A DNA stretch of 64,000 bases, from assembly GCA_963823505.1 (NCBI GenBank), contig CAWGLY010000005.1, positions 682,001 through 746,000 of the forward strand. Direction: 5' to 3'. A program made the position numbers and the translations under genes. Below, piece by piece: positions 9,321 to 18,762 of this stretch (its first letter is position 1; each line of letters begins with the position of its first letter). Source of the stretch: DATHZQ01 sp963823505 (GTDB taxonomy: Bacteria > Actinomycetota > Acidimicrobiia > Spongiisociales > UBA5794). Below the pieces are notes generated by a model. The model searched no databases and had not been told where the DNA came from. It worked only from the letters and a program-made list of their open reading frames with translations.

Positions 9321-10646
9321 TCAGCGGCCGAGCAGGCGGCGCACCGCAGCGACCACATCCGCAGCAGCCACCGTCTCTGCAGACCCATCTGCGAGATTCT
9401 TGAGCTGGACCATCCCGGCATCCCTCTCGTTCGGGCCGGCAATCACCGCAACTCGATGGCCCTTGCGGTCCGCGTACTTGAGCTGCGCCCCCAGCTTGCG
9501 CGCCTCGGGGTACACCTCGGCTCCGATGTCGTCAGCCCGCAAGGCCGCAGCCGTCTGCATCGCCGCCAGGCGGCCGTCCTCGTCGAACACCGTGACCAGA
9601 ACGGGCGCCCACGTGCTGCGGGCATCGGTGAGACCGAGCTCTTCCATCGCCGCCAGCAGACGATCCACACCGAGGGAGCCGCCCACCCCTGGGAGGCGCT
9701 GCTTGCTGTAAAGCGATGCGAGGTCGTCATACCGGCCCCCGCTACTGCAGCTCCCGATGTCGGGCAGGTCGTCGAGAAACACCTCGAACACGATGCCGGT
9801 GTAGTAGTCCAGCCCGCGGGCGATGGAGACGTCCACTTTGATCCTGCCGGCGGCGATGTCGAGACCTTCGACCGCATCGACGAGTGCGGTCAGGCCGGCC
9901 ACCCCGGCGCGGCCCCGATCGTTGCCGCCGACGATTGCTGCTGTCTTTGCCAGCACCTCCCGATTGGATCCGGTAGTGGCCGCAAGTCCGGCCACCGCCT
10001 CGACGTCGTCAGGCCCAACACCGTCGATGGCCGCCAACTCGTCACGCACTCGGTCGGGGCCCACCTTCGGCAGTTTGTCGAGCACGCGCAGCACCTCGGC
10101 GGCACGATCCTCGAGACCGCGCAGCTCCAGGAGGCCGTTCAGGATCCGGCGGTCGTTCACCTTGATCGTGAAGCGGGTGAACCCCAGCGCTTGGAACACA
10201 TCGTGGATCACGAGGATCGTCTCGGTGTCGGAGATCGAGCTGTCGGTGCCGATGGTGTCGAAGTCGCATTGCAGGAACTCCCGGTAGCGACCGCGCTGTG
10301 TGTTCTCGCCGCGCCACACGGTGCCGACGTGATAGCGCTTGAACGGCGTGCCGAGCTCACCGATGTGCTGTGCGGCGTACCGTGCCAGCGGCACCGTGAG
10401 GTCAAAGCGCAGGGCAACCTCACGCCCGCCGGAGTCCACGAACCGGTAGGTCTGCTTTTCGGTTTCGTCTCCTCCCTTGCCGAGCAGGATCTCGGCGTAC
10501 TCGAGCGCAGGCGTATCGATGGGGCTGAAGCCGTAGGCCCGGTACACACCAACCGCAGTTGCGATGAGGGCTTCGCGCGGGATGGCCGCTGCAGGCAGGT
10601 AGTCGCGGAATCCTTTGAGTGTCCTCGGTGGGATGAGTTTGGTCAT
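9321..10646 (-). CDS. hisS: Histidine--tRNA ligase
   Basis: A 441-residue class II synthetase. Motif 2 (VWRGENTQRGRYREFLQCDFD), the histidine-specific loop ARGLDYYTGIVFEV, motif 3 (SLGVDRLLAAME) and the C-terminal anticodon-binding domain (GAQLKYADRKGHRVAVI) are all present. The start MTKLIPPRTLKGFRD at 10646 has GAGG eight bases upstream; the longer open frame overlaps the next gene upstream and is rejected. It lies between alaS and a small membrane protein. Confidence 0.96.
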   Translation of the reverse strand: MTKLIPPRTLKGFRDYLPAAAIPREALIATAVGVYRAYGFSPIDTPALEYAEILLGKGGDETEKQTYRFVDSGGREVALRFDLTVPLARYAAQHIGELGTPFKRYHVGTVWRGENTQRGRYREFLQCDFDTIGTDSSISDTETILVIHDVFQALGFTRFTIKVNDRRILNGLLELRGLEDRAAEVLRVLDKLPKVGPDRVRDELAAIDGVGPDDVEAVAGLAATTGSNREVLAKTAAIVGGNDRGRAGVAGLTALVDAVEGLDIAAGRIKVDVSIARGLDYYTGIVFEVFLDDLPDIGSCSSGGRYDDLASLYSKQRLPGVGGSLGVDRLLAAMEELGLTDARSTWAPVLVTVFDEDGRLAAMQTAAALRADDIGAEVYPEARKLGAQLKYADRKGHRVAVIAGPNERDAGMVQLKNLADGSAETVAAADVVAAVRRLLGR

Positions 10647-10694
10647 CGGTGATCCCTCGTCTGCGGAAAGATGGAGCGTGCGCCCTCGGCCCAA

Positions 10695-10892
10695 TCAGCC
10701 TGCGTCGCCGCTCTCGGGGCTCACTCTGGTTGCCGCCTTGTCGAGCATCGAGGCAACGGTGCGGCCTCCGCTGCGGGCCATCGCCTTGGCAGAGAGGCGC
10801 TCTCGAGCGCGCTTGACCTGGGCAGCAAGGTAGGCGACGACCCCGACCGAGCTGACGACGCCGAGCACGAACCAGCGTATGCGGACCAGCAT
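10695..10892 (-). CDS. Small DUF6167-like membrane protein
   Basis: A 65-residue protein with one N-terminal hydrophobic segment (RIRWFVLGVVSSVGVVAYLAA) followed by a basic, helical tail (KRARERLSAKAMARSG). The pattern and its place beside alaS/hisS recall the actinobacterial DUF6167 family, whose function is unknown; that match is by eye only. The ATG follows the rarA stop by 11 bases, and a TAGGCT box overlaps that stop eight bases upstream of ATG. Confidence 0.65.
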   Translation of the reverse strand: MLVRIRWFVLGVVSSVGVVAYLAAQVKRARERLSAKAMARSGGRTVASMLDKAATRVSPESGDAG

Positions 10893-10903
10893 GGGGCCAG
10901 AGC

Positions 10904-12304
10904 CTACTCGGCCGCCCCTCGGTGACCGCTGCGACGTGGCGTTGCCTCGGGGCTGCCGCCGGCGGCGCGCTCCGGTTTGCCGAGGATCGCATCGATGCGA
11001 GCCAGCCGATCCGCAAGCTCCCGCTCCTCCCCGAGCCGCTTGGGCCGGTACACGATGAGTGAGGAGGCTCCGTCGGGGAGATATTGCTGCGGGCGCACCG
11101 CCCGCGGATCGTCGTGGGGGTAGACGTAGCCGACGCCATGGCCGAGGCGCCGGTCCCCTGCCGTCGCCCCCGAGCGCAGATGCGGTGGAACCTGGGAGGC
11201 CGGTGTCGCCTCGACGGCCTCCCGCGCCCGTCGCATCGCCTCGGCGACCGAGTTCGACTTCGGGGCAAGCGCAAGATACGCGGCTGCATGGGAGAGGGCG
11301 TAGGCGGCCTCGGGCAGCCCCACGACCCGCAGCGCAGTGAATGCGTCCGCAGCCACCCCGAGCGCTGCCGAGTCGGCAAGGCCGATGTCCTCGGACGCCA
11401 GGATGATCATGCGCCTCGCAATGAACTCCGGGTCCTCGCCGGCTTCGAGCATCGTATGCAGCCAGTACAGGGCGGCGTCGGGGTCGGAGCCTCGCATGCT
11501 CTTGATGAACGCCGAGATCACGTCGTAGTGGCGGTCCCCGGCCTTGTCGTAGCGCACGATGCGGCGTTGCAGCGCCTCCTGCACCTCGTCCTCGCCGATC
11601 TCCTCGAGATCGCGGCCTGCGGCGATCCTGGCGGCAACCTCGAGCGAGTTGAGGCCGAGTCGCGCATCACCGCCGACCCGTTCTGCGAGCAGCGTCAAGG
11701 TGAGGTCGGAGATCGAAGGACGGCCGCCCAAACCCCGCATGGCGTCGTCTGCGGCGGTACGCAGGATCAGCTGAACGGCCTCAGGGGTCAGCTGCTCGGT
11801 GCGAAACAGCGTGCAGCGGCTCACCAGCGGCGAGTTGACCTCGAAGAACGGGTTTTCCGTGGTCGCACCCACCAGGATGATCGTGCCGTCTTCGACGCCG
11901 GGCAGCAGCGCATCTTGCTGCGCTTTGGTGAAGCGGTGGATCTCGTCCAAGAACAGCACCGTCCTGCCTCGATCGTCCTCCAGGCGGCGCGTCGCCATGG
12001 CAAGCACCTCACGCACGTCCTTGACGCCTGCCGAGGTTGCGCTGAGCTGCTCGAAGCGGGCTCCGCCTGCCGTGGCCACCAGACGGGCCAGCGTGGTCTT
12101 GCCCGTACCCGGTGGCCCCCACAGGATCATCGACACCGGATGACCCGTCGTGACGATCGAGCGGAATGCGGCGCCGGGTTTGGTCAGGTGTTCTTGACCG
12201 ATGACCTCGTCGATGGATCGCGGCCGCATCCTTGCTGCGAGGGGCGCGGCCGTGGCCCGACTCGCCGCCCGGGACTCGGCGAACAGGTCGTGCTGCGAAG
12301 TCAT
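10904..12304 (-). CDS. rarA: Replication-associated recombination protein A (AAA+ ATPase)
   Basis: A 466-residue clamp-loader-like ATPase (RarA/MgsA/WRNIP1 family) that acts at stalled replication forks. Walker A is WGPPGTGKTTLAR, Walker B is LFLDEIHRFTKAQQD, sensor 1 is GATTENPFFEVN, and the arginine-finger SPLVSRC follows; the C-terminal tetramerisation domain includes GSDPDAALYWLHTML and RMIILASEDIGLAD. TAAGGT lies six bases before the ATG, so the message may be leaderless. Confidence 0.94.
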   Translation of the reverse strand: MTSQHDLFAESRAASRATAAPLAARMRPRSIDEVIGQEHLTKPGAAFRSIVTTGHPVSMILWGPPGTGKTTLARLVATAGGARFEQLSATSAGVKDVREVLAMATRRLEDDRGRTVLFLDEIHRFTKAQQDALLPGVEDGTIILVGATTENPFFEVNSPLVSRCTLFRTEQLTPEAVQLILRTAADDAMRGLGGRPSISDLTLTLLAERVGGDARLGLNSLEVAARIAAGRDLEEIGEDEVQEALQRRIVRYDKAGDRHYDVISAFIKSMRGSDPDAALYWLHTMLEAGEDPEFIARRMIILASEDIGLADSAALGVAADAFTALRVVGLPEAAYALSHAAAYLALAPKSNSVAEAMRRAREAVEATPASQVPPHLRSGATAGDRRLGHGVGYVYPHDDPRAVRPQQYLPDGASSLIVYRPKRLGEERELADRLARIDAILGKPERAAGGSPEATPRRSGHRGAAE

Positions 12305-12310
12305 GCCCAG

Positions 12311-12316
12311 ACCTTA
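12311..12316 (-). promoter_or_regulatory. Candidate -10 box for leaderless rarA mRNA
   Basis: TAAGGT reads on the minus strand exactly six bases before the rarA ATG (12304). The TAnnnT-N6-ATG layout is the usual sign of a leaderless actinobacterial transcript. No convincing -35 box is seen, and the region is only 109 bases after aspS. Confidence 0.45.
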
Positions 12317-12413
12317 GAGGCGACGCGGACACCTGGGCGCCCAGAGCCGAAGCCTCGAGCCCTCCCTCAGGTGCCGCACCAGCGAACGGTGCAGAGATGC
12401 GAGGGAGGAGCCG

Positions 12414-14213
12414 CTACGAGTCGGTGCCGTCTTCGGCTTCTTCGGTCCACAGTGCCCGCACCTCAGGGCGCACGTCGATGCCCAGCTCGATGAGTTGGTG
12501 AGCCTCGACCCGGCTGGGTGACGATGTCAGTGGGTCGGCACCGGTCTGGGTCTTGGGGAACGGGATGACCTCTCGGATGTTCTTCTCCCCCTGGAGGATG
12601 GAGACCATGCGGTCGATGCCGATCGCAAACCCGGCGTGGGGCGGCGTTCCGTATCGCAGTGCTTCGAGAAACCACCCGAACCGGCGTTCGGCGGCTTCAG
12701 GCGAGATCCCGAGCACGTCGAACACCTGCGCCTGCACCTGGGGATCGTGGATCCTCACGCTTCCCGACCCGAGCTCGGCACCGTTGAGAACCAGGTCATA
12801 GGCCTTCGAGATGGCCGTGTCCGGATGGTTGCGCATCTCGTCGACCGACACCGGAGCGGTGAACGGGTGGTGGATGGGGACAAGATCGCCGCCCTCGTTT
12901 CTCTCGAAGACCGGGAAGTCGGTGACGAACAGGAACGCCAACTCACCGTGACCCTCCGCCTGGCCCAGCTCGAGCCGAAGCTGACCGAGCACCCGGGAGA
13001 CCACGGGTGCATCGTCGGCGACGATCAGAAGCACGTCGCCAGGCGCCGCATCGAGCGCCGACCTGAGCCGACCCAGCTCGGCCTCTGCGAGGAACTTGGC
13101 GACGGGAGACCGAAGGGACCCGTCGTCTTCAACGACCATCCACACCAGACCCTTGGCGCCGAGTTCCTGGGCGCTCGCGACCAGGCGATCGAGGCCCGAC
13201 CTGGCGAGTCCCAGCGGGCCCGCGTTGATCCCACGGACCACGCCCCCACCGTCGAGGGTCGAGGCGAAGGCCTTGAACTCGCTACCGCTGAACACCGAAC
13301 CGAGGTCGGTGATCTCCATCCCAAAACGGACGTCCGGCTTGTCCGTGCCGTATCGGTCCATCGCCTCTGCATAGGTGAGTCGGGGGAATGGGCGCTCGAT
13401 GTCGACGCCACGCACCGCCGCAACCACGGCCACCGCGATGTCTTCCAGGGTCTGCAGCACGTCTTCCTGCCCCCAGAAGGCACCCTCGAAGTCGAGCTGG
13501 GTGAACTCGACTTGGCGGTCTGCCCTGAAGTCTTCGTCCCGGTAGCACCGAGCCACCTGGTAGTAGCGCTCGACGCCTCCAATCATCAAGAGCTGCTTGA
13601 AGAGCTGCGGTGACTGCGGCAATGCGTAGAACTGGCCGGGTCGCAGCCGGCTCGGCACGAGGAAATCCCTTGCGCCCTCAGGGGTCGATGCGATGAGCGT
13701 GGGGGTTTCCACCTCGAGGAAGCCCTTCTCCTCCATGATGCGGCGCATGGCGCCCACGGCCTTGGACCGGCCGAGGAGATTGGCGGCCATGCGCGGGCGG
13801 CGGAGATCGAGATAGCGGTACTTGAGACGGCGCCCCTCCTCGGCTTCCGTGCGGTCATCGAGCTGGAACGGCAACGTCTCGGCGGCGCTGAGCACGTCGA
13901 TCGCAGTTGCTTCGATCTCGACATGCCCTGTGGCGATGTCCGGGTTCTTGGTGCCCTCAGGGCGCTCCCTCACGAGACCCGTGACGGTGATACAGAATTC
14001 ACGTTTGAGCGTCCGCGCCACATCCATTGACTCCGCAGCGCTGTCCGGCCGGAACACCACTTGCACGATGCCCGTGGCGTCGCGCAGATCGACGAAGATG
14101 ACACCGCCCTGGTCCCGGATCCGCTCGGCCCATCCGGCGAGTCGCACGACACGGTCGCGGTGCTCGGCGCGAAGCTCGCCGGCATGCGTATCGCGATACT
14201 CAGTCGTCGCCAT
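12414..14213 (-). CDS. aspS: Aspartate--tRNA ligase
   Basis: A 599-residue bacterial-type class IIb synthetase. An OB-fold anticodon domain (about 1-110) precedes the catalytic core with QSPQLFKQLLMIGGVERYYQ and CYRDEDFRADRQVEFTQLD; a GAD insertion domain occupies about 290-400; motif 3 is FAIGIDRMVSILQGEKNIREVI. GGGAGG upstream supports the ATG at 14213. Whether it also charges tRNA-Asn cannot be decided from this sequence. Confidence 0.97.
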   Translation of the reverse strand: MATTEYRDTHAGELRAEHRDRVVRLAGWAERIRDQGGVIFVDLRDATGIVQVVFRPDSAAESMDVARTLKREFCITVTGLVRERPEGTKNPDIATGHVEIEATAIDVLSAAETLPFQLDDRTEAEEGRRLKYRYLDLRRPRMAANLLGRSKAVGAMRRIMEEKGFLEVETPTLIASTPEGARDFLVPSRLRPGQFYALPQSPQLFKQLLMIGGVERYYQVARCYRDEDFRADRQVEFTQLDFEGAFWGQEDVLQTLEDIAVAVVAAVRGVDIERPFPRLTYAEAMDRYGTDKPDVRFGMEITDLGSVFSGSEFKAFASTLDGGGVVRGINAGPLGLARSGLDRLVASAQELGAKGLVWMVVEDDGSLRSPVAKFLAEAELGRLRSALDAAPGDVLLIVADDAPVVSRVLGQLRLELGQAEGHGELAFLFVTDFPVFERNEGGDLVPIHHPFTAPVSVDEMRNHPDTAISKAYDLVLNGAELGSGSVRIHDPQVQAQVFDVLGISPEAAERRFGWFLEALRYGTPPHAGFAIGIDRMVSILQGEKNIREVIPFPKTQTGADPLTSSPSRVEAHQLIELGIDVRPEVRALWTEEAEDGTDS

Positions 14214-14335
14214 GAGTGGTTTCCTCCCAAGGGAAAAGCGGGCGCCAGCATGCGTCCACCAGGGGTGAATGCGGGAGCGTAGTACCCCCTGTGTCCTCCC
14301 CGGCGGCGACCGATGAAGCTCGCCGCACGCCTCGG

Positions 14336-14998
14336 TCAGCCGTCAAGATCCTGCAGGAACGGATTCCTCACCCTCTCGGTCCCGATCGTCGTCACGGGCC
14401 CGTGTCCCGGGAGCACTTGGGTGTCGTCCGGCAACGTGAGGATCTTGTCCTGCATCGACTCCATGAGCTGGTTGTAGTCTCCGCCAGGAAGGTCGGTCCT
14501 GCCGATCGATCCCGCAAAGAGCTGGTCGCCGGAGAAGAGCACCCCGACGTCGGGAAGATAGAAGCAGCAATGGCCTGGAGTGTGGCCCGGGGTGTGCAGC
14601 ACGTCGATCGCCACACCGCCGGCGGAGAGCGACTGGCCGTCGGCCAGCGCAACGTACTCGGCCGGAAACGCAAACTGGGCGGCCATCTCAGGCTGTGCCG
14701 CGCCGAACAACATCCGTAGCTGTGCGGCGGGGTCGAGTGCGAGGAACTCATCGTCGGGATGGAGCGAGGCCTCGATACCGAACGACATGGCGACCGCTCC
14801 CCCGCCCGCATGGTCGATGTGGCCATGGGTGACCAGTAGGGCTACCGGAATCAGGTCGTGTCGTTTCACCAGGGCCTCGATGGCAGGGATGTCCGGAGGG
14901 GCATCGACGATGACGCACGGCCCACCACGTTCGGGGGCCACGACGTAGCAGTTTGTCTCCGCAAGCCACAACGATGCACCGTCGATCAGGAGCGCCAT
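14336..14998 (-). CDS. Metallo-beta-lactamase-fold hydrolase (glyoxalase II-like)
   Basis: A 220-residue single-domain protein with the zinc motif THGHIDHAGG, a second His in TPGHTPGHCCFY, the bridging Asp in LFSGDQLFAGSIGR and a last His in VLPGHGPVTTIG. This arrangement suits a glyoxalase II-like or persulfide-type thioester hydrolase; the substrate is not known. The gene begins 7 bases after the relA stop, as commonly seen for such hydrolases next to relA-hisS-aspS. Confidence 0.85.
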   Translation of the reverse strand: MALLIDGASLWLAETNCYVVAPERGGPCVIVDAPPDIPAIEALVKRHDLIPVALLVTHGHIDHAGGGAVAMSFGIEASLHPDDEFLALDPAAQLRMLFGAAQPEMAAQFAFPAEYVALADGQSLSAGGVAIDVLHTPGHTPGHCCFYLPDVGVLFSGDQLFAGSIGRTDLPGGDYNQLMESMQDKILTLPDDTQVLPGHGPVTTIGTERVRNPFLQDLDG

Positions 14999-15005
14999 CG
15001 CGGGC

Positions 15006-17195
15006 TCAGGTGCTCTGCGGCGTCAGCCGGTAGGCGTCGAAGACGCCATCGACGCGGCGCAGCCCAACGATGAGCCGGTCAACGGCCTGGGCGTCGGAGA
15101 GTTCGACCTCGAAGCGGAAGACGGCGACACGATCGCTTCCGGTTGCCGATGAGGAGGCGGTGATGTTGGCGCCCATATCGGCGAGCTCTGCCGTGACATC
15201 GCGGAACAAGCGAGGTCGGTCGAGCGCCTCGACCTGAACCCATACGTGGTACGACCCGACGTGCTCAGGCGCCCACGAGACGTCGATCATCCGTTCCGCA
15301 CGCTCGCCGAGTGCACCGACGTTGGCGCAGTCGCCACGATGCACCGACACTCCTCGGCCGACGGTGACAAATCCGACGATCTGGTCCCCGGGAACGGGCG
15401 CACAACATCGTGCGATGCTCACGAGCAGGTCGTCCATGCCTTCGATGATGATGCCGCCCCGCGTCGGCTGAACGGCACGCCGGGTTTCCTTCGGCGGCGG
15501 TTGGAGGAGATCGTCCTCGGCCTCGCCGCCCACCAGGCGCGCCATCCGTCGTACGAGGCTCTTGGCGCTGATGCGGCCGTCGCCGACGGCAACGTACATG
15601 GCGGTCGCATCGACGTAGCCGAGATCCTTTGCGACCGTGTTGAGCAAGCCCTCGCGCCCAGGGGCGTTGAGCGCCATCCCTTCCCGACGCATCGCCTTGG
15701 TGACGGCCTCTCGGCCGTCGCTCAGCGCAGCATCTCGGCGCTCTCTGGTGAACCAGCGGCGGATCTTGGCGGAGGCTCTGCTCGACTTGACGAACTCGAG
15801 CCAATCGCGTGATGGGTGGGCGTCCTGGGCACGCGAGGTCAGGATTTCGACGATATCGCCGGATTCGAGGGTCGTGTGGAGCGGTACGAGACGCCCATTC
15901 ACTTTGGCTCCGACACAGCTGTGGCCGACGTCGGTATGTATCCGGTAGGCGAAGTCGACGGGCGTCGCCCCCCTGGGGAGCGTGAGCACGTCACCCTTCG
16001 GCGTGAGGGCGAACACCTCTTCCTGGTAGAGATCGAGCTTGAGGTGGTCGAGGAACTCCTGCGGATCGGTCGACTCCTCTTGGAGAAACCGCAGGTCGGC
16101 CACAAACTCATCTGTGGCGCTGCCGCTGCCTTCTTTGTAGCTCCAGTGGGCTGCGATCCCGTATTCGGCGCGCCGGTGCATCTCGTGCGTTCGTATCTGC
16201 ACTTCGAGGGCCTTGCCGTCAGGGCCGACGACGGTGGTGTGCAGCGACTGGTACAGGTTGTACTTGGGCATCGCGATGTAGTCCTTGAAGCGCCCGTGGA
16301 TGGGGGGCCAGATCGTGTGGACCAAGCCGAGCGCCGCATAACAGTCACGCACCTCGTCGACGAGCACCCTGATCCCGATGAGGTCATGGATCTCGTCAAA
16401 GGCGAGGCCGCTGGTCACCATCTTGCGGTAGATCGAGTAGAGGTGCTTCGGCCTTCCGGTCACGGTGGCGACGATGCCTTGGTCGGCAAGCGCTCCTGTG
16501 AGTTGCAGCATGACCTTTTCGAGGTGGGATTCCCGCTCAGGGGCGCGCCGTGCAACCAGGTCCTCCAGCTCCGCCTTCCTACGGGGGAACAGCTCGCCGA
16601 AGCACCGCTCTTCCATCTCGTGTTTGATCTCCTGCACACCGAGTCGGTGCGCCAGCGGTGCGTAGACCTCGATGGTCTCCTCGGCGATGCGCCTGCGCTT
16701 GTCCTCGGGAAGCGGAGCAAGCGTGCGCACGTTGTGGAGGCGGTCGGCGAGCTTGATGAGCAGGACCCGGATGTCCTTGGCCATCGCGATGGCCATCTTC
16801 CGGATCGTCGCGGCCTGGGCCTCTTCACGGCTGGAGAAGCGGATGCGATCGAGCTTGGTCACGCCGTCGATCAGCTCGGCAACTTCCTCCCCGAACTCTG
16901 CAGCGATCTCTTCGAGCGAGACGTCGGTGTCCTCAACGGTGTCGTGAAGCAGCGCCGCGGCAAGCGTCGCCTCATCGAGACCGTAGCCCGCAAGGATGTC
17001 GGCGACGATGAGCGGGTGGGTGATGTAGGGCTCCCCTGAACGCCGCGCTTGACCGCGGTGCAGGTCGAACGCACGGCGGTAGGCGTGCTCGAGGAGCCTG
17101 GTGTCGGCTTCGGGGTGATGTTCGGCGTAGGTGGCGAGCAGGCCGGAATAGAGCGTGTCGGGCGAAAGAGGCTGGGTGGCGTCAGTCTGCGCCAT
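15006..17195 (-). CDS. relA: Bifunctional (p)ppGpp synthetase/hydrolase
   Basis: A 729-residue long RSH enzyme of the stringent response. The HD hydrolase domain is intact (ALLHDTVEDTDVSLEEI, LADRLHNVRTL); the synthetase domain shows RPKHLYSIYRKM and YNLYQSLHTTVVGPDG; TGS (LTPKGDVLTLPRGATPVDFAYRIHTDVGH) and a C-terminal ACT domain follow. It therefore looks able to make and degrade the alarmone. ATG at 17195 (MAQTDATQP) lies 14 bases inside the apt gene; the longer open frame is a Ser/Cys-rich shadow of apt. Confidence 0.95.
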   Translation of the reverse strand: MAQTDATQPLSPDTLYSGLLATYAEHHPEADTRLLEHAYRRAFDLHRGQARRSGEPYITHPLIVADILAGYGLDEATLAAALLHDTVEDTDVSLEEIAAEFGEEVAELIDGVTKLDRIRFSSREEAQAATIRKMAIAMAKDIRVLLIKLADRLHNVRTLAPLPEDKRRRIAEETIEVYAPLAHRLGVQEIKHEMEERCFGELFPRRKAELEDLVARRAPERESHLEKVMLQLTGALADQGIVATVTGRPKHLYSIYRKMVTSGLAFDEIHDLIGIRVLVDEVRDCYAALGLVHTIWPPIHGRFKDYIAMPKYNLYQSLHTTVVGPDGKALEVQIRTHEMHRRAEYGIAAHWSYKEGSGSATDEFVADLRFLQEESTDPQEFLDHLKLDLYQEEVFALTPKGDVLTLPRGATPVDFAYRIHTDVGHSCVGAKVNGRLVPLHTTLESGDIVEILTSRAQDAHPSRDWLEFVKSSRASAKIRRWFTRERRDAALSDGREAVTKAMRREGMALNAPGREGLLNTVAKDLGYVDATAMYVAVGDGRISAKSLVRRMARLVGGEAEDDLLQPPPKETRRAVQPTRGGIIIEGMDDLLVSIARCCAPVPGDQIVGFVTVGRGVSVHRGDCANVGALGERAERMIDVSWAPEHVGSYHVWVQVEALDRPRLFRDVTAELADMGANITASSSATGSDRVAVFRFEVELSDAQAVDRLIVGLRRVDGVFDAYRLTPQST

Positions 17196-17712
17196 CGCGC
17201 ACCACAGCGTGCACCGGCACGCCGTCGATCCGGTCCCTCCCGTGCAAGAACACGAGCTCGAGCAACACGGACAGGCCGACAACTTCCGCACCGACCTTCT
17301 GGAGCAGATCGATGGACGCCGCTGCGGTACCTCCTGTGGCCAGCACGTCGTCGACGATGAGCACACGCTCGCCTGCGTGGGCAGCATCGGCGTGCACCTG
17401 GAGCGTGTCGGTGCCGTACTCGAGGTCGTATTCCTGTTCCACGACGTCTCTTGGCAGCTTGCCCGGCTTGCGGATCGGGATGAAGCCTGCTCCGAGGCGG
17501 CTGGCGATCGGTCCGGCGAACATGAAGCCTCTGGCCTCGATGCCGGCGACTTTGCTCACTCCCAGATCGGCGAAAGGAGCCAGCATTGCTTCCACGGCGC
17601 GGTCGAAGGCGCCGTGGCTGGCCAGGATCGGCGTGATGTCCTTGAACACGATTCCCGCCGTTGGGAAGTCGGGCACATCGTGGATCAAACCGGCGAGATA
17701 GGCCTCCGTCAT
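17182..17712 (-). CDS. apt: Adenine phosphoribosyltransferase
   Basis: A 176-residue purine-salvage enzyme converting adenine plus PRPP to AMP. FPTAGIVFKDITPIL and GIEARGFMFAGPIASRLG are family signatures, and the PRPP loop is VLIVDDVLATGGTAAA. The secF-apt-relA order is common in actinobacteria. TAGAGT six bases before the ATG overlaps the secF stop and may give a leaderless promoter. Its end overlaps relA by 14 bases. Confidence 0.95.
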   Translation of the reverse strand: MTEAYLAGLIHDVPDFPTAGIVFKDITPILASHGAFDRAVEAMLAPFADLGVSKVAGIEARGFMFAGPIASRLGAGFIPIRKPGKLPRDVVEQEYDLEYGTDTLQVHADAAHAGERVLIVDDVLATGGTAAASIDLLQKVGAEVVGLSVLLELVFLHGRDRIDGVPVHAVVRDGAD

Positions 17713-17721
17713 CAGCTAACT

Positions 17722-18762
17722 CTACCGCCGCTTTCGCCGCTGCCGTGGGGGCCTGGCGACCGCACCTGCATCGACCGTTTCCGTGGCCACGTCGGGCAGC
17801 TCGTCGGCCTCAACGCCCGATCGGCGGGCGGCACGACGCTGCATACGTTGCCACTCGGGCTCATTCTCCTTCCACATCACCAGAAGCGGCGTGGCGACGA
17901 AGATCGACGAGTAGGTGCCCGCCGCAACGCCGATGAAGAGGGCAAGGGCGAACTCCCGCAGCGTCGCGGCACCCAACACGTATGACCCGACAAACAGCAG
18001 ACTCCCGATGGGGAGCAACGACGTCAGCGACGTGTTGATCGAACGCATCAGCACCTGATTCATGGAGAGATTGGCGATCTCCGTGAACGTGTGCTTGGAC
18101 CCGAGCTCGTGGACGTTCTCCGTGATCTTGTCGAAGACCACCACGGTGTCGTACAGCGAGTAGCCAAGGATGGTCAGAATGGCGATGACCGTCGCAGGGG
18201 TGACTTCAAATCCGAGCAGGGAGTAGATCCCACCGGTGATGATGAGGTCGTGGAACAGGGCGGCGAGGGCGGCGAGTGCCATCTTCCATTCGAAGCGCCA
18301 TGAGATGAAGCCGGCGATGACGGCAAGGAAGATCACCAAGGCTTCGAGTGCTCGTCGCGTGATCTCGCCGCCGAAGGTCGCGCCAACCGCATCGACATTG
18401 GTCGCATCGACGTTGACGCCTGCTGTGGCAGCAACAACTCGCACCAACTCGTCCTGTTCGGCAGAGTTCAGCTCGATGGTCGAGATGGACACTCGCCCGT
18501 TGTCGCCTGTGAGCTGGACTCTTGCGCCTGCGAGGCCGATGCCGCCGAGGGCATCGCGATAGTCCCCGACATCGACGAGCGACACGTTTTCTGCCTCGAC
18601 GATCGTGCCGCCGGTGAAGTCGATGCTGAGGTCGAAGCCGCGGATGAGCATCGACAGCAGGGAGATGATGATCAAGGCTGCGGAGACGGTGAACCACTTC
18701 TTGCGCCCTGCGATGAAGTCGAAGTCCGTCTCGCCTCGGTACATGCGGCCGAGCACGCTCAT
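17722..18762 (-). CDS. secF: Protein translocase subunit SecF
   Basis: A 346-residue polytopic partner of SecD that uses the proton gradient to aid Sec export. The periplasmic loop begins SIDFTGGTIVEAENV; the six-helix core includes ALAALFHDLIITGGIYSLLG, GYSLYDTVVVFDKITEN and SINTSLTSLLPIGSLL. The C-terminus is Arg/Lys-rich (PPRQRRKRR). ATG at 18762 overlaps the secD TGA (ATGA). Confidence 0.95.
   Translation of the reverse strand: MSVLGRMYRGETDFDFIAGRKKWFTVSAALIIISLLSMLIRGFDLSIDFTGGTIVEAENVSLVDVGDYRDALGGIGLAGARVQLTGDNGRVSISTIELNSAEQDELVRVVAATAGVNVDATNVDAVGATFGGEITRRALEALVIFLAVIAGFISWRFEWKMALAALAALFHDLIITGGIYSLLGFEVTPATVIAILTILGYSLYDTVVVFDKITENVHELGSKHTFTEIANLSMNQVLMRSINTSLTSLLPIGSLLFVGSYVLGAATLREFALALFIGVAAGTYSSIFVATPLLVMWKENEPEWQRMQRRAARRSGVEADELPDVATETVDAGAVARPPRQRRKRR

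Noticed and set aside
8376..10652. A 758-codon open frame on the plus strand opposite alaS and hisS
   Set aside because: It runs antisense to two certain tRNA synthetase genes and has no domain features; GC-rich codon bias leaves such shadows open throughout the window.
12333..12344. 12-bp palindrome CTGGGCGCCCAG between aspS and rarA
   Set aside because: It has no loop or U-run for a terminator, and no sign of regulation; it is likely chance in GC-rich DNA.
17196..17387. N-terminal extension of relA
   Set aside because: The extra residues are Ser/Cys-rich, lie wholly inside apt and do not match RSH proteins; MAQTDATQ at 17195 fits.
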